Part shown: positions 1 to 7,219 of the stretch, in pieces
Position numbering within the stretch: the first letter of the stretch is position 1
How the letters are laid out: every line of letters starts with the position of its first letter
DNA from: JAPLUA01 sp964625855
GTDB lineage: Bacteria; Verrucomicrobiota; Verrucomicrobiia; Limisphaerales; UBA8199
Length of the DNA stretch: 64,000 nucleotides
Direction: 5' to 3'
NCBI GenBank assembly: GCA_964625855.1
Contig: CAZVFC010000024.1
Coordinates: forward strand, 62,001-126,000
Notes under the pieces: model-generated
Seen by the model: only the letters and a program-made list of their open reading frames with translations
Told to the model about the DNA's origin: nothing
Database searches by the model: none
Position numbers and translations under genes: made by a program

Positions 1-65
1 ACCATCAGACAAACCGCCGCGAGCCCTACGAAGATAATGGCTTTGGGGTATCTGGTCTTCATCAT
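1..65 (-). CDS. N-terminus of an exported or membrane protein (partial)
   Basis: Reading from the ATG at 65 leftward gives about 21 residues before the window ends. They begin MMKTRYPKAIIF and continue into a hydrophobic stretch (VGLAAVCLM), which looks like a signal peptide or first membrane helix: a short basic start followed by a hydrophobic core. Nothing else of the gene is visible, so no function can be given. No clear Shine-Dalgarno sequence precedes it. It diverges from the small secreted protein at 318, so 66-317 would hold both promoters. Confidence 0.4.
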   Translation of the reverse strand, partial: MMKTRYPKAIIFVGLAAVCLM

Positions 66-171
66 GCGGTCCGCGATCGGGCCTTGGCGAAGCCATTGGC
101 CCCACCGGCACGCCGGGCAAACACTTGCGTTCTCGTAAGGCTCATTCAAACGAGTATCGCACTGGATCGGT

Positions 172-203
172 ATGGGGTAAACACCCCATGCCTGGTTTAC
201 CCC
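172..203. repeat. Short inverted repeat in the 66-317 intergenic region
   Basis: GGGGTAAAC at 174-182 is answered by GTTTACCCC at 195-203, a perfect 9-bp inverted repeat with a 12-nt centre. A competing smaller hairpin (ATGGGGT/ACCCCAT, 172-189) overlaps it. There is no T-run, so it may be an operator rather than a terminator. The rest of 66-317 shows nothing I recognise. Confidence 0.35.
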
Positions 204-317
204 GAATTCTTGGGTGAATGCGGCTGCAATGCCCAGCGTCAAATCACGAGAATGCGGTCCCGATTTGTTGCGCGACCGCTCCCCAACCGGCGGGTCGGTT
301 GGCCTCCTGGAGCCTGA

Positions 318-602
318 ATGATTATGAAGTCGCTGAAGATATTAGTCGCCGTCTCGTGCGTCTCGTTTCTGCTGGCTCAGCCCGCCACGCCGGCTGAGAA
401 AGCGGCAAAGAAGCTGACTTGCTGCCAGCAGGCGGCGGCTGAGGGCAGGGAATGCAAGAATAAATGCTGCATTGCCGCCCACAGACGGGGTAAGTCCTGC
501 GAGAAATGCAACCCTGACAAGGAAGACCTGAAACTCAAGAAGGCCGACCCGAAGGCGGCTAAGAAATCAGGCGCCGACGCGGGCCGGAAGACCGGGAAGT
601 AG
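318..602 (+). CDS. Small secreted cysteine-rich protein
   Basis: This 94-residue protein has an N-terminal signal peptide (hydrophobic residues about 6-23, AQPATPA cleavage region). The mature part is short, basic and cysteine-rich. It holds two similar segments: CCQQAAAEGREC, then CCIAAHRRGKSC, followed by EKC. The repeated pattern CC-x2-A-x3/4-G-x2-C suggests a small metal-binding or disulfide fold. The C-terminal third is lysine-rich and probably disordered. GGAG at 309-312 suits the ATG at 318; an in-frame ATG at 324 is an alternative. I do not recognise a named family, and no partner is evident. Confidence 0.7.
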   Translation: MIMKSLKILVAVSCVSFLLAQPATPAEKAAKKLTCCQQAAAEGRECKNKCCIAAHRRGKSCEKCNPDKEDLKLKKADPKAAKKSGADAGRKTGK

Positions 603-950
603 CCCGAAAACTGAAAGCCGAGAGAAATCCAAATTCGGAACTACCAACGGACCGGCTGGCGAGGGTGTTTGCTGCACGATGATGTCCCCTGCGGATTTCG
701 GGCCCGCCCTGGTCCCCCCATTTCCTGCCATTTTTCGCTTGCGCCCCGCCCCGTTTGGCCTATGTTTGGCGCGCCTGGACCCCGCGTGTGCGGACGTCCA
801 TTAGGGCTGAGAAATAAAAGTTAACGAAAAACCTAACCTTCAACCTCCGTTGCCGTCGCAACGTCTGGTCCGTTAGGCAATGGAGTCTCGGAAGGCCCCG
901 CGCTGACCAAGTCTCCCGCTGGTTCGTAAGAAGCAAGTTAGTTGTTCACT
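603..950 (+). promoter_or_regulatory. Leader region upstream of rpsA
   Basis: About 350 bases separate the small secreted protein from rpsA. No ORF here looks coding. The AT-rich patch near 810-840 (gagaaataaaagttaacg) is the most promoter-like part. The region must contain the rpsA promoter and 5' leader, but no specific operator or riboswitch could be recognised. Confidence 0.3.
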
Positions 951-2630
951 ATGCTGACCATGGAAGAAGCCATGCGGCAAACAGGCACGCTGCCGTTCGC
1001 CACAGGCAATATCGTCAAGGGTAACATCATCGAAGTCCGCCCCAAAGAAGTCCTCGTGGACATAGGCTACAAGAGCGAGGGCGTCATCTCCGCAAACGAA
1101 TTCGAAGACATCAAGATCGTCAAAGTTGGCGACCAGATTGATGTCCTGATCGAAAAGCTCGAAGACAAGGAGGGCATGGTTGTTCTGTCCAAGGAAAAGG
1201 CTGAGTTCAAGCAGAACTGGGAGCGCATCCTGACCATCTGTAACGAAGGCGGCACCATCGCCGGCAAGGTCAAAGCCATTGTCAAAGGTGGCCTGATCGT
1301 CAACATTGGCGTCGAAGCCTTTCTTCCCGCCTCCCAGGTTGACGTCATCGTGTCCAAGAACCTCGCCCAGTACGTTGGCAACACCTACCAATTCAAGGTG
1401 GTCAAGATCAATCAGGAGCGCCAAAACATTGTCCTGTCCCGCCGCGAATTGATCGAGCAGGAACGCAGCGAGCGCCGACAGAAGCTCCTCAGCGAGATGA
1501 CCCCGGGCGACATCCGCAAAGGCACGGTCAAGAACATCACCGACTTCGGCGCGTTCATTGACCTCAACGGCATTGACGGCCTGCTCCACATCACGGACAT
1601 GAGCTGGGGCCGCGTCGGCCACCCGTCCGAAATCCTTAAAGTCGGCCAGGATATTGATGTTGTGGTCCTGGACATCAATCGGGAGAAGGAACGCATCAGC
1701 CTTGGCCTCAAGCAGAAGCTTGCCAATCCGTGGGACACCATCGAGCAGAAGTATCCCGTGGGCGCGAAGGTCAAAGGGCGAGTCGTCAACCTTATGCCTT
1801 ACGGCGCGTTCATCGAGCTGGAGCCCGGTGTCGAAGGCCTGGTGCATGTCACCGAGCTGTCCTGGACCAAGCGCATTGCCAAGCCTTCCGATGTCCTTAA
1901 GCCCGACCAGGAAACCGAGGCGGTCGTGCTGGGCATCAGCCGCGAGGAACAGAAGATTTCCCTCGGCCTGCGGCAACTTGAAACCAACCCGTGGGACAAA
2001 GCCCAGGAGAAATATCCGGCTGGCACCCGCGTCAAAGGCAAGATTCGCAACCTGACCAGCTACGGCGCCTTTATCGAGCTGGAGGAAGGCATGGACGGCA
2101 TGATCCACGTCTCCGACATGTCATGGACCCGCAAGATCAATCACCCCTCCGAGGTCATCAAGAAGGGCGACGAAGTCGAGGCCATTGTACTGGAAGTGGA
2201 CAAGGCCAACCAGCGCATCGCGGTCGGCATGAAGCAGCTCACGCCCGACCCGTGGGAAAGCATTGATCAAATCTACAAGATCGGCGACTTGGTTACCGGC
2301 AAGGTTACCAAGCTGGCCAGCTTCGGCGCGTTCATTGGCTTGCAGCATGAGATTGACGGCCTGGTCCACATCTCGCAGATCAGCGAGGAGCGCATTGACA
2401 AGATCAAGAACGTGCTCCAGGTAGGGCAGGAAGTCACCTCCCGCGTCATCAAGATTGACCGGAGCGACCGGCGCATCGGCCTGTCCATCAAAGCCGCCAA
2501 CTACTCCACCGAGCAGCTTAAGGCCGAGCAGGCCGCCCTTGATGCGCTGAAACCGGGCGAAGACCTCGTCGCCCTCCAGCACGCCTTCGACGCCGCCGAC
2601 GAGGCGAGGCAGGAGGACACCAAGCAGTAA
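951..2630 (+). CDS. rpsA: 30S ribosomal protein S1
   Basis: S1 binds mRNA on the small ribosomal subunit and helps it load onto the ribosome. Six S1/OB-fold repeats can be read at roughly residues 15-85, 100-170, 185-255, 270-340, 355-425 and 440-515. The last four carry the conserved FGAFI or YGAFI strand followed by GLxH or GMIH. About 559 residues matches the usual six-repeat form. Three starts are in frame: TTG 942, ATG 951 and ATG 960. 951 was chosen, but 960 is also plausible because no strong Shine-Dalgarno decides it. A terminator hairpin follows, so it is probably transcribed alone. Confidence 0.97.
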   Translation: MLTMEEAMRQTGTLPFATGNIVKGNIIEVRPKEVLVDIGYKSEGVISANEFEDIKIVKVGDQIDVLIEKLEDKEGMVVLSKEKAEFKQNWERILTICNEGGTIAGKVKAIVKGGLIVNIGVEAFLPASQVDVIVSKNLAQYVGNTYQFKVVKINQERQNIVLSRRELIEQERSERRQKLLSEMTPGDIRKGTVKNITDFGAFIDLNGIDGLLHITDMSWGRVGHPSEILKVGQDIDVVVLDINREKERISLGLKQKLANPWDTIEQKYPVGAKVKGRVVNLMPYGAFIELEPGVEGLVHVTELSWTKRIAKPSDVLKPDQETEAVVLGISREEQKISLGLRQLETNPWDKAQEKYPAGTRVKGKIRNLTSYGAFIELEEGMDGMIHVSDMSWTRKINHPSEVIKKGDEVEAIVLEVDKANQRIAVGMKQLTPDPWESIDQIYKIGDLVTGKVTKLASFGAFIGLQHEIDGLVHISQISEERIDKIKNVLQVGQEVTSRVIKIDRSDRRIGLSIKAANYSTEQLKAEQAALDALKPGEDLVALQHAFDAADEARQEDTKQ

Positions 2631-2658
2631 CAGGGTTTCCACCCGCGAACCGATTCAT

Positions 2659-2690
2659 GCAGGCGAGCCGGCCACGGCTCGCCTGTTTCG
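2659..2690 (+). terminator. Rho-independent terminator after rpsA
   Basis: CAGGCGAGCC (2660-2669) pairs perfectly with GGCTCGCCTG (2676-2685) around a 6-nt loop. A T-rich tail (tttcgtt) follows. It lies about 30 bases beyond the rpsA stop. Confidence 0.8.
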
Positions 2691-2767
2691 TTGGGTGGCC
2701 CGGCGCCTGAGTTGGCACCCGCAATTGGCAATTGGACATCGTTCTTTGCCCCGCTATTCTGTGCGTG

Positions 2768-4048
2768 ATGAACATTCTGGAAGAACTCCAATGGCGCGGC
2801 TTGCTGGCAGATTGCACCGATACGCAAGAGCTGACCAAACGGGTCAGCACGGGCCCCATCACGGTGTATTGCGGGTTCGATCCGACGGCCGACAGCCTGC
2901 ACATCGGCAGCCTCGTGCCGTTGCTGGCGCTGCGCCGGTTCCAGTTGCTGGGCCACCACCCCATTCCGCTGGCTGGCGGGGCCACTGGCTCTATCGGCGA
3001 TCCAAGCGGCAGAGCCCAGGAGCGCCAGTTGCTTACCAAGGAAGTCCTGGACCACAACATCGCCAAGGTAAAGGAACAACTCCGGCGCCTGCTCGATTTC
3101 GACACCGCCGTCAACCCCGCCCGGCTGCTGGATAATGCCACCTGGACCGCGCCCGTCGGCTTCCTCGATTTCCTGCGCGACATCGGCAAGCATTTCTCCG
3201 TCAACCAGATGGTCGCCAAGGAAAGCGTGCGCGCGCGCATGGAAGACCGCGAAGCCGGCATCAGCTTCACCGAGTTCAGCTACATGCTGCTCCAGGCCTT
3301 CGACTTCTACGTGCTGTGCCGCGACCGCAACTGCGAGCTGCAGATCGGCGGCAGCGATCAATGGGGCAACATCACCGCGGGCATTGACCTCACTCGCAGG
3401 AAGCTCGGACGCACCGTCTATGGCCTGACTCTGCCGCTCATCATGAACTCCGACGGCACCAAGTTCGGCAAGACGGTTGCCGGCGCGGTGTGGCTCGATC
3501 CGGCGCGCACCAGTGTGTACAGATTCTACCAATACTGGATTCGCACCGACGACCGCGATGTGGTGCGCTACCTGAAATACTTCACCTTCCTGACCCAGGA
3601 CGAGATCGGCGCGCTGGAAAAGCAGCACGCGGAGGACCCGGGCGTCCGCGCCGCCCACAAGGCTCTGGCCAAGGCGGTAACCGATCTGATCCACGGACCA
3701 AGCGCGACGGCCGAGGCCATCCGCGCCAGTGAAATCCTGTTCGGGGGCGACCTCGCCGGCATCTCCGAGGCGACCTTCAACGACATCGTGGGCGAGGTGC
3801 CCACCAAGGAAATCGGCAAGGCTGTCCTCGAAGGGGCAGGCAAACCACTCGTCGAACTGCTGGTGCATAGCGGCCTCTGTTCGTCCAAGGGCCAGGCGCG
3901 GAAAGACATTGAAGGCGGCGGCGCTTACGTGAACAACATCCGCGAAGCCAGCTTCCAGCGCGCGGTTACGGCGAAGGACCTGCTTTTCGGCAAGCATCTG
4001 CTCTTGCGCAAAGGCAAGCGCAACTACGTCGTGCTGACGGCGAAGTAA
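2768..4048 (+). CDS. tyrS: Tyrosyl-tRNA synthetase
   Basis: The enzyme charges tRNA-Tyr with tyrosine in the cytoplasm. Class I signatures are present: the HIGH-equivalent HIGS in PTADSLHIGSLVPL near residue 45, and the KMSKS-equivalent KFGKT near residue 230, the form found in the TyrS rather than the TyrZ branch. Tyrosine-site elements GGSDQWGN and the C-terminal S4-type RNA-binding domain (SGLCSSKGQARKDI) are visible. The start was set at ATG 2768 (MNILEEL) because the 12 residues upstream in the open frame do not look like this family. The resulting 426 residues is normal length. Confidence 0.97.
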   Translation: MNILEELQWRGLLADCTDTQELTKRVSTGPITVYCGFDPTADSLHIGSLVPLLALRRFQLLGHHPIPLAGGATGSIGDPSGRAQERQLLTKEVLDHNIAKVKEQLRRLLDFDTAVNPARLLDNATWTAPVGFLDFLRDIGKHFSVNQMVAKESVRARMEDREAGISFTEFSYMLLQAFDFYVLCRDRNCELQIGGSDQWGNITAGIDLTRRKLGRTVYGLTLPLIMNSDGTKFGKTVAGAVWLDPARTSVYRFYQYWIRTDDRDVVRYLKYFTFLTQDEIGALEKQHAEDPGVRAAHKALAKAVTDLIHGPSATAEAIRASEILFGGDLAGISEATFNDIVGEVPTKEIGKAVLEGAGKPLVELLVHSGLCSSKGQARKDIEGGGAYVNNIREASFQRAVTAKDLLFGKHLLLRKGKRNYVVLTAK

Positions 4049-4369
4049 CCTTCAGCGCCCTCTCAGCGTTCCGGCGAACCATCGGATCGGCACCCGTAAG
4101 CATTGCTGAAAGGAACGGCCCCGCCGGCTGGCCGAATCCGGTCACGGCGACCCAGGCACAAGAGCTGACGCCTGAGTTCTCATCCCCAGTTCGCGCGGCC
4201 CTGCGCTCCGGAGGGCGTTCAAGGAAGTGTTTAGAGGTGCCAGCGGCCAGGGCGCGGGCCGCCGTGCCGTTGCTCGCCCAGTAGGAACGCTCATCTTGCC
4301 TCCGAGAACTATTTTCAGCTTGGACAGTCTTTGTCCAACCCTCCGTGAGACAATCAAAGCAAAAAAACT
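4049..4369. other. Non-coding gap with a small hairpin
   Basis: No convincing ORF lies between tyrS and the gene at 4370. A 7-bp hairpin (TTGGACA 4320-4326, TGTCCAA 4332-4338) sits 30 bases before the next gene and lacks a T-run. An A-rich stretch (caaagcaaaaaaact) directly precedes the start codon. Nothing else was recognised. Confidence 0.4.
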
Positions 4370-5038
4370 ATGAAAACAATCGCTACTCCACGCGCCAACA
4401 AAATCGGAAATATGGTCGCCTATGCCTCACCCTATGGCCAGTGCTACCGGACCCTTTCTGTCCCCCGCAACCCGAACTCGCCGGCCCAGGCCCGCGTGCG
4501 CGCCTTCTTCGGCTGGTCGTCCCGCGCCTGGGGCCTCAAGCTGACCGACCTCCAGCGCCAGCGCTGGACGGCGGTGGCCCGACAAGTTCCCAGCCGCCCC
4601 ACGCTGGGCCAGTATGGCCCTCTGAGCGGCCAGCGGCTCTGGGTCAAAATCAACAATACCCTGCGCTGCGTCGGCAAGCCGCCGGTGGATGATCCCCCGG
4701 AGCCGGCAGTGTTCGGCCCGAACCCGGTCAGCGGATTGTCCATCGTCGCCGAGCAAGGGGGCGGCTTTCGGTTGCTGCTCAACGTCGGTCCTGTTAGCGA
4801 GGACATCATGGTCTATGGCCAGGCGCCGTGCAGCGCCGGGCGAATGAAGCCCCGCCGGGTCTGCTACCTGGGCCTGTTGGAGGCTGCCACCAACGGCCAA
4901 TGCGACATCACCTCCCTATATGTCGCCCGGTTCGGCCAACCCAGCCCTGGGAGTAAGGTCTTCATCGTCACGTGCCAGGAAGAGGACGGCTGGCAAGCCC
5001 AGGACAGCGTGGTCAGCGCGCAGGTCCCGCCAGCGTGA
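4370..5038 (+). CDS. Conserved hypothetical protein with PRNPNSPAQ motif
   Basis: This soluble protein of 222 residues has no signal peptide. Its N-terminal half has a recognisable layout: a short GNMVAYASPYGQ segment, then VPRNPNSPAQARVRAFF, then a tryptophan-rich stretch ending LTDLQRQRWTAVA. From memory, small proteins with this P-R-N-P-x-[ST]-P-A-Q plus LTxxQRxxW arrangement occur in several copies in environmental bacterial genomes, sometimes near mobile or phage-like genes. That is recall, not a search result. The C-terminal half (about 125-220) looks like a beta-rich domain. No function can be assigned. An 11-bp-period inverted repeat lies just downstream. Confidence 0.7.
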   Translation: MKTIATPRANKIGNMVAYASPYGQCYRTLSVPRNPNSPAQARVRAFFGWSSRAWGLKLTDLQRQRWTAVARQVPSRPTLGQYGPLSGQRLWVKINNTLRCVGKPPVDDPPEPAVFGPNPVSGLSIVAEQGGGFRLLLNVGPVSEDIMVYGQAPCSAGRMKPRRVCYLGLLEAATNGQCDITSLYVARFGQPSPGSKVFIVTCQEEDGWQAQDSVVSAQVPPA

Positions 5039-5150
5039 GTATCGGAAGCCCAATAAAGGAATCGGGAAGCGAACGGTGAGGCGGCGCCAACAACCAGAAC
5101 ACCGGAGGCCCGGGCCGCCCGGGCCGATGGCTCTTCCCCATCGTCTCCCG

Positions 5151-5247
5151 CCGTGTACACCAGAGGTACACCGGATGCACACCGGATGCACACCGGAAAT
5201 TCCGTTGTACATCCGGTGTACCTCCGGTGTGCATCCGGTGTACACGG
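5151..5247. repeat. 11-bp-period inverted repeat array (locus A)
   Basis: Four 11-bp units (GTACACCAGAG, GTACACCGGAT, GCACACCGGAT, GCACACCGGAA; 5155-5198) are followed, after a 12-bp centre, by three units in inverted sense (ATCCGGTGTAC, CTCCGGTGTGC, ATCCGGTGTAC; 5211-5243). The outer ends CCGTGTACACC and GGTGTACACGG also pair. The array could form a long hairpin or present phased protein sites. It is intergenic. The following 300 bases, up to the pseudopilin at 5545, hold no recognisable gene. Confidence 0.8.
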
Positions 5248-5544
5248 GGCGATGCGCTGGGGAACCGGCCTCGCGGAGCTCCTACGTCCTCGTCGCCAGG
5301 CTAGCCTCGCCCCATGTGCGCCAGAAGGTGCCACCGGTCTGCGCGGTAGCCGCCGACACTCTGCCTGCCGGAGAGATGGGCATCTAGCCCGGCCGATTGG
5401 GCGTTAGGATGATCGGGGCTGGTGGCCTGGGCGGCAGGATGTGCGCGCCTACACGAGAGCAGCGCCCCCGGATACGCGCCTCCCGACGCGTGAGGATGTT
5501 TCCGCTTGGCCTTCGACGGCTGGCCGACTACTCTATCGGTGGTC

Positions 5545-6219
5545 ATGAAGATCCCTTCCTGCAAGCGAGCGGTGGAGGCATTTGCCCTCGTGGAGCTGCT
5601 GCTGGTCGTTGCGGTGCTCCTCCTGATGGCATGGTTGTGGATGCCAGCGTTCTTGAGCAGACCTACTCGGTCGTTGGATATAGCTTGCATGAAGAACCTG
5701 GGACAGGTTGGGCTGGCCCTCGGGATGTTCGCGAGCGACAATAGTGACCAGTTCCCCCCGCAACTCTCGGTCACCAACGGCGGGTCGCTGGAACTCATCG
5801 GCTACAACAGCCCGGCGCTTCACTTCCAGACGCTCTCGAATTATTTGGTCCGCAACTGGCGCGTTTGGCATTGCCCGGCCGACCGCTCCAAGCAGTCGCT
5901 CACCACCAACAGCCCACTCAGTGATCGGAACCTCAGCTACTTCCTTGGTGTGGATGTCAGGGTGGGGATGACTAACGCTATCCATGCCGGTGATCGCAAC
6001 CTCCAAGTCGCGGGGCAAGCGGTAAGGCCCGGCCTGTTCATGCTGACCACCAACACCGCCATCGGCTGGACAGGCGTGATGCACGGCCGAAAGACGGCCT
6101 CGTATCGGGGGAACCTGTTGTTTGGTGACGGGCATGTGCGTTCTTCTCTCACAGGGCAGCTCTTGGTTACAGCAATCCAGCGTCAAGGCCTGGCCACGAA
6201 CCGTCTTGCGGTTCCGTGA
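5545..6219 (+). CDS. Type II secretion-like pseudopilin (DG-motif protein)
   Basis: The N-terminus has a short basic leader (MKIPSCKRAVEA) joined to FALVELLLVVAVLLLMAW. This is a class III prepilin signal that prepilin peptidase would cut before the Phe, with Glu at +5. The globular part has CMKNLGQVGLAL and CPADRSK, both usual in the verrucomicrobial/planctomycete pseudopilins. It ends with FGDGHVR, the DG motif of this group, although the preceding histidine is farther away than in H-x9-DG proteins. ATG 5545 gives the normal leader; the 13 residues upstream in frame are not leader-like. It is paralogous to the next gene. Confidence 0.85.
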   Translation: MKIPSCKRAVEAFALVELLLVVAVLLLMAWLWMPAFLSRPTRSLDIACMKNLGQVGLALGMFASDNSDQFPPQLSVTNGGSLELIGYNSPALHFQTLSNYLVRNWRVWHCPADRSKQSLTTNSPLSDRNLSYFLGVDVRVGMTNAIHAGDRNLQVAGQAVRPGLFMLTTNTAIGWTGVMHGRKTASYRGNLLFGDGHVRSSLTGQLLVTAIQRQGLATNRLAVP

Positions 6220-6321
6220 GCTCAGCATGAGCTGGGAACGAGGTTTGGTCCGCTGTGCAGATCCCCGGTTGGCTGGTTCCAGCTTGGCCTGAGTTTCGGG
6301 ATCGGCTATGATGGCGGCGCA

Positions 6322-6915
6322 ATGAAGTTGCTTTCCCCCAAGGGAACGGCCTGGGCCTTCACGCTCATCGAGCTTCTCGTCATCCTCTTGGTGCTCGTCG
6401 TCCTTTCATTGTGCCTGATTCCAGGACTCGTGCCGGAGCCCCGTCAGGCTAAACTCGGCTGCGTGAACAACCTTAAGCAAGTGGGACTGGCGTTCAGAAC
6501 CTGGTGCATAGACTCCGCCGGCGATTATCCTATGCAAGCCCCCGCAGCGGTGGGCGGCACCAGAGAATTGGTCGGCAGCGGACAGGTCTTCGTCCATTTC
6601 CTCGTTATGTCGAATGAGCTTTCGACGCCCAAGATACTGGTCTGCCCTCGGGACAAGGCGAAGGTTGGCGCGGCGACGTTCTCGTCCGGCCTCAGCGACA
6701 CGAACGTTAGCTATTTTGTGGGCACGGATGCCAAGGAGACCGACCCCCAGATGTTTCTCTCCGGCGACCGCAATCTCGCCTCCCACGGGCAGCCCATCAA
6801 GCCGGGTCTGTTTGTCCTGACCACGAACAATACCTCGATGTCGTGGACGAAGGCGGTTCATCGCTTTTGCGGGAACGTGGGGCTGGCGGACGGCTCGGTG
6901 GCGAACTACCGCTAG
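6322..6915 (+). CDS. Pseudopilin paralogue truncated by an in-frame TAG
   Basis: A prepilin leader (AFTLIELLVILLVLVVLSL) and a CVNNLKQVGLAFRTW segment place this with the preceding pseudopilin. Near the C-terminus it has the full H-x9-DG motif (HRFCGNVGLADG). The ORF ends at TAG 6913. The same frame continues for 20 more codons to TGA at 6976-6978 and reads RQLREAVQKQGVATNLLAIP. This matches the C-terminus of the upstream paralogue (QLLVTAIQRQGLATNRLAVP). The last residues have therefore been lost by a nonsense change, or are reached only by readthrough. The gene may still be functional, since the lost part is short. Confidence 0.85.
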   Translation: MKLLSPKGTAWAFTLIELLVILLVLVVLSLCLIPGLVPEPRQAKLGCVNNLKQVGLAFRTWCIDSAGDYPMQAPAAVGGTRELVGSGQVFVHFLVMSNELSTPKILVCPRDKAKVGAATFSSGLSDTNVSYFVGTDAKETDPQMFLSGDRNLASHGQPIKPGLFVLTTNNTSMSWTKAVHRFCGNVGLADGSVANYR

Positions 6916-7007
6916 AGGCAGTTGCGAGAAGCGGTTCAGAAGCAAGGCGTGGCGACCAATCTCCTCGCGATTCCTTGAGCACGGGCCGCGCCTTCGGGGG
7001 CGGTGCG

Positions 7008-7088
7008 CCAACGTAGGGCAGTGCGTCTCGCCTGCCCTCCGGATACAAGCCCGGCAGGGGGCAGGCGGGACGCACTGCCCTACGTTGG
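7008..7088. repeat. Long inverted repeat (about 30-bp stem)
   Basis: CCAACGTAGGGCAGTGCGTC (7008-7027) is perfectly complemented by the sequence at 7069-7088. The stem extends about 10 bp further inward with one mismatch (TCGCCTGCCC against GGGCAGGCGG). The loop is about 20 nt. It lies between the pseudopilins and cstA. It may act as a terminator but is larger than needed. It could also be a dispersed palindromic element. Confidence 0.75.
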
Positions 7089-7219
7089 GGGCCGCGGCGT
7101 TAGCATCATCATCCCATGATTAACCCTTGATTGGCCAGACATGGGGAGTCTTCCCGCTCTCCAGGGTGATTATTCTTCTCTTTCCGGTCTGCCCAAAAGC
7201 GGCTACTTAGACCGGTGCA

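Noticed and set aside
84..317. 77-codon plus-strand ORF ending at the small secreted protein
   Set aside because: Ends right where the next start lies, with arginine-rich random composition and no motif.
873..2108. Long minus-strand ORF over rpsA
   Set aside because: Mirror frame of a certain S1 protein in GC-rich DNA; its translation has no family character.
2501..3997. 498-codon minus-strand ORF over tyrS
   Set aside because: Antisense to tyrS, which carries clear catalytic motifs.
5151..5247. CRISPR array
   Set aside because: Units are 11 bp with no spacers, and the arms are inverted; no cas genes nearby.
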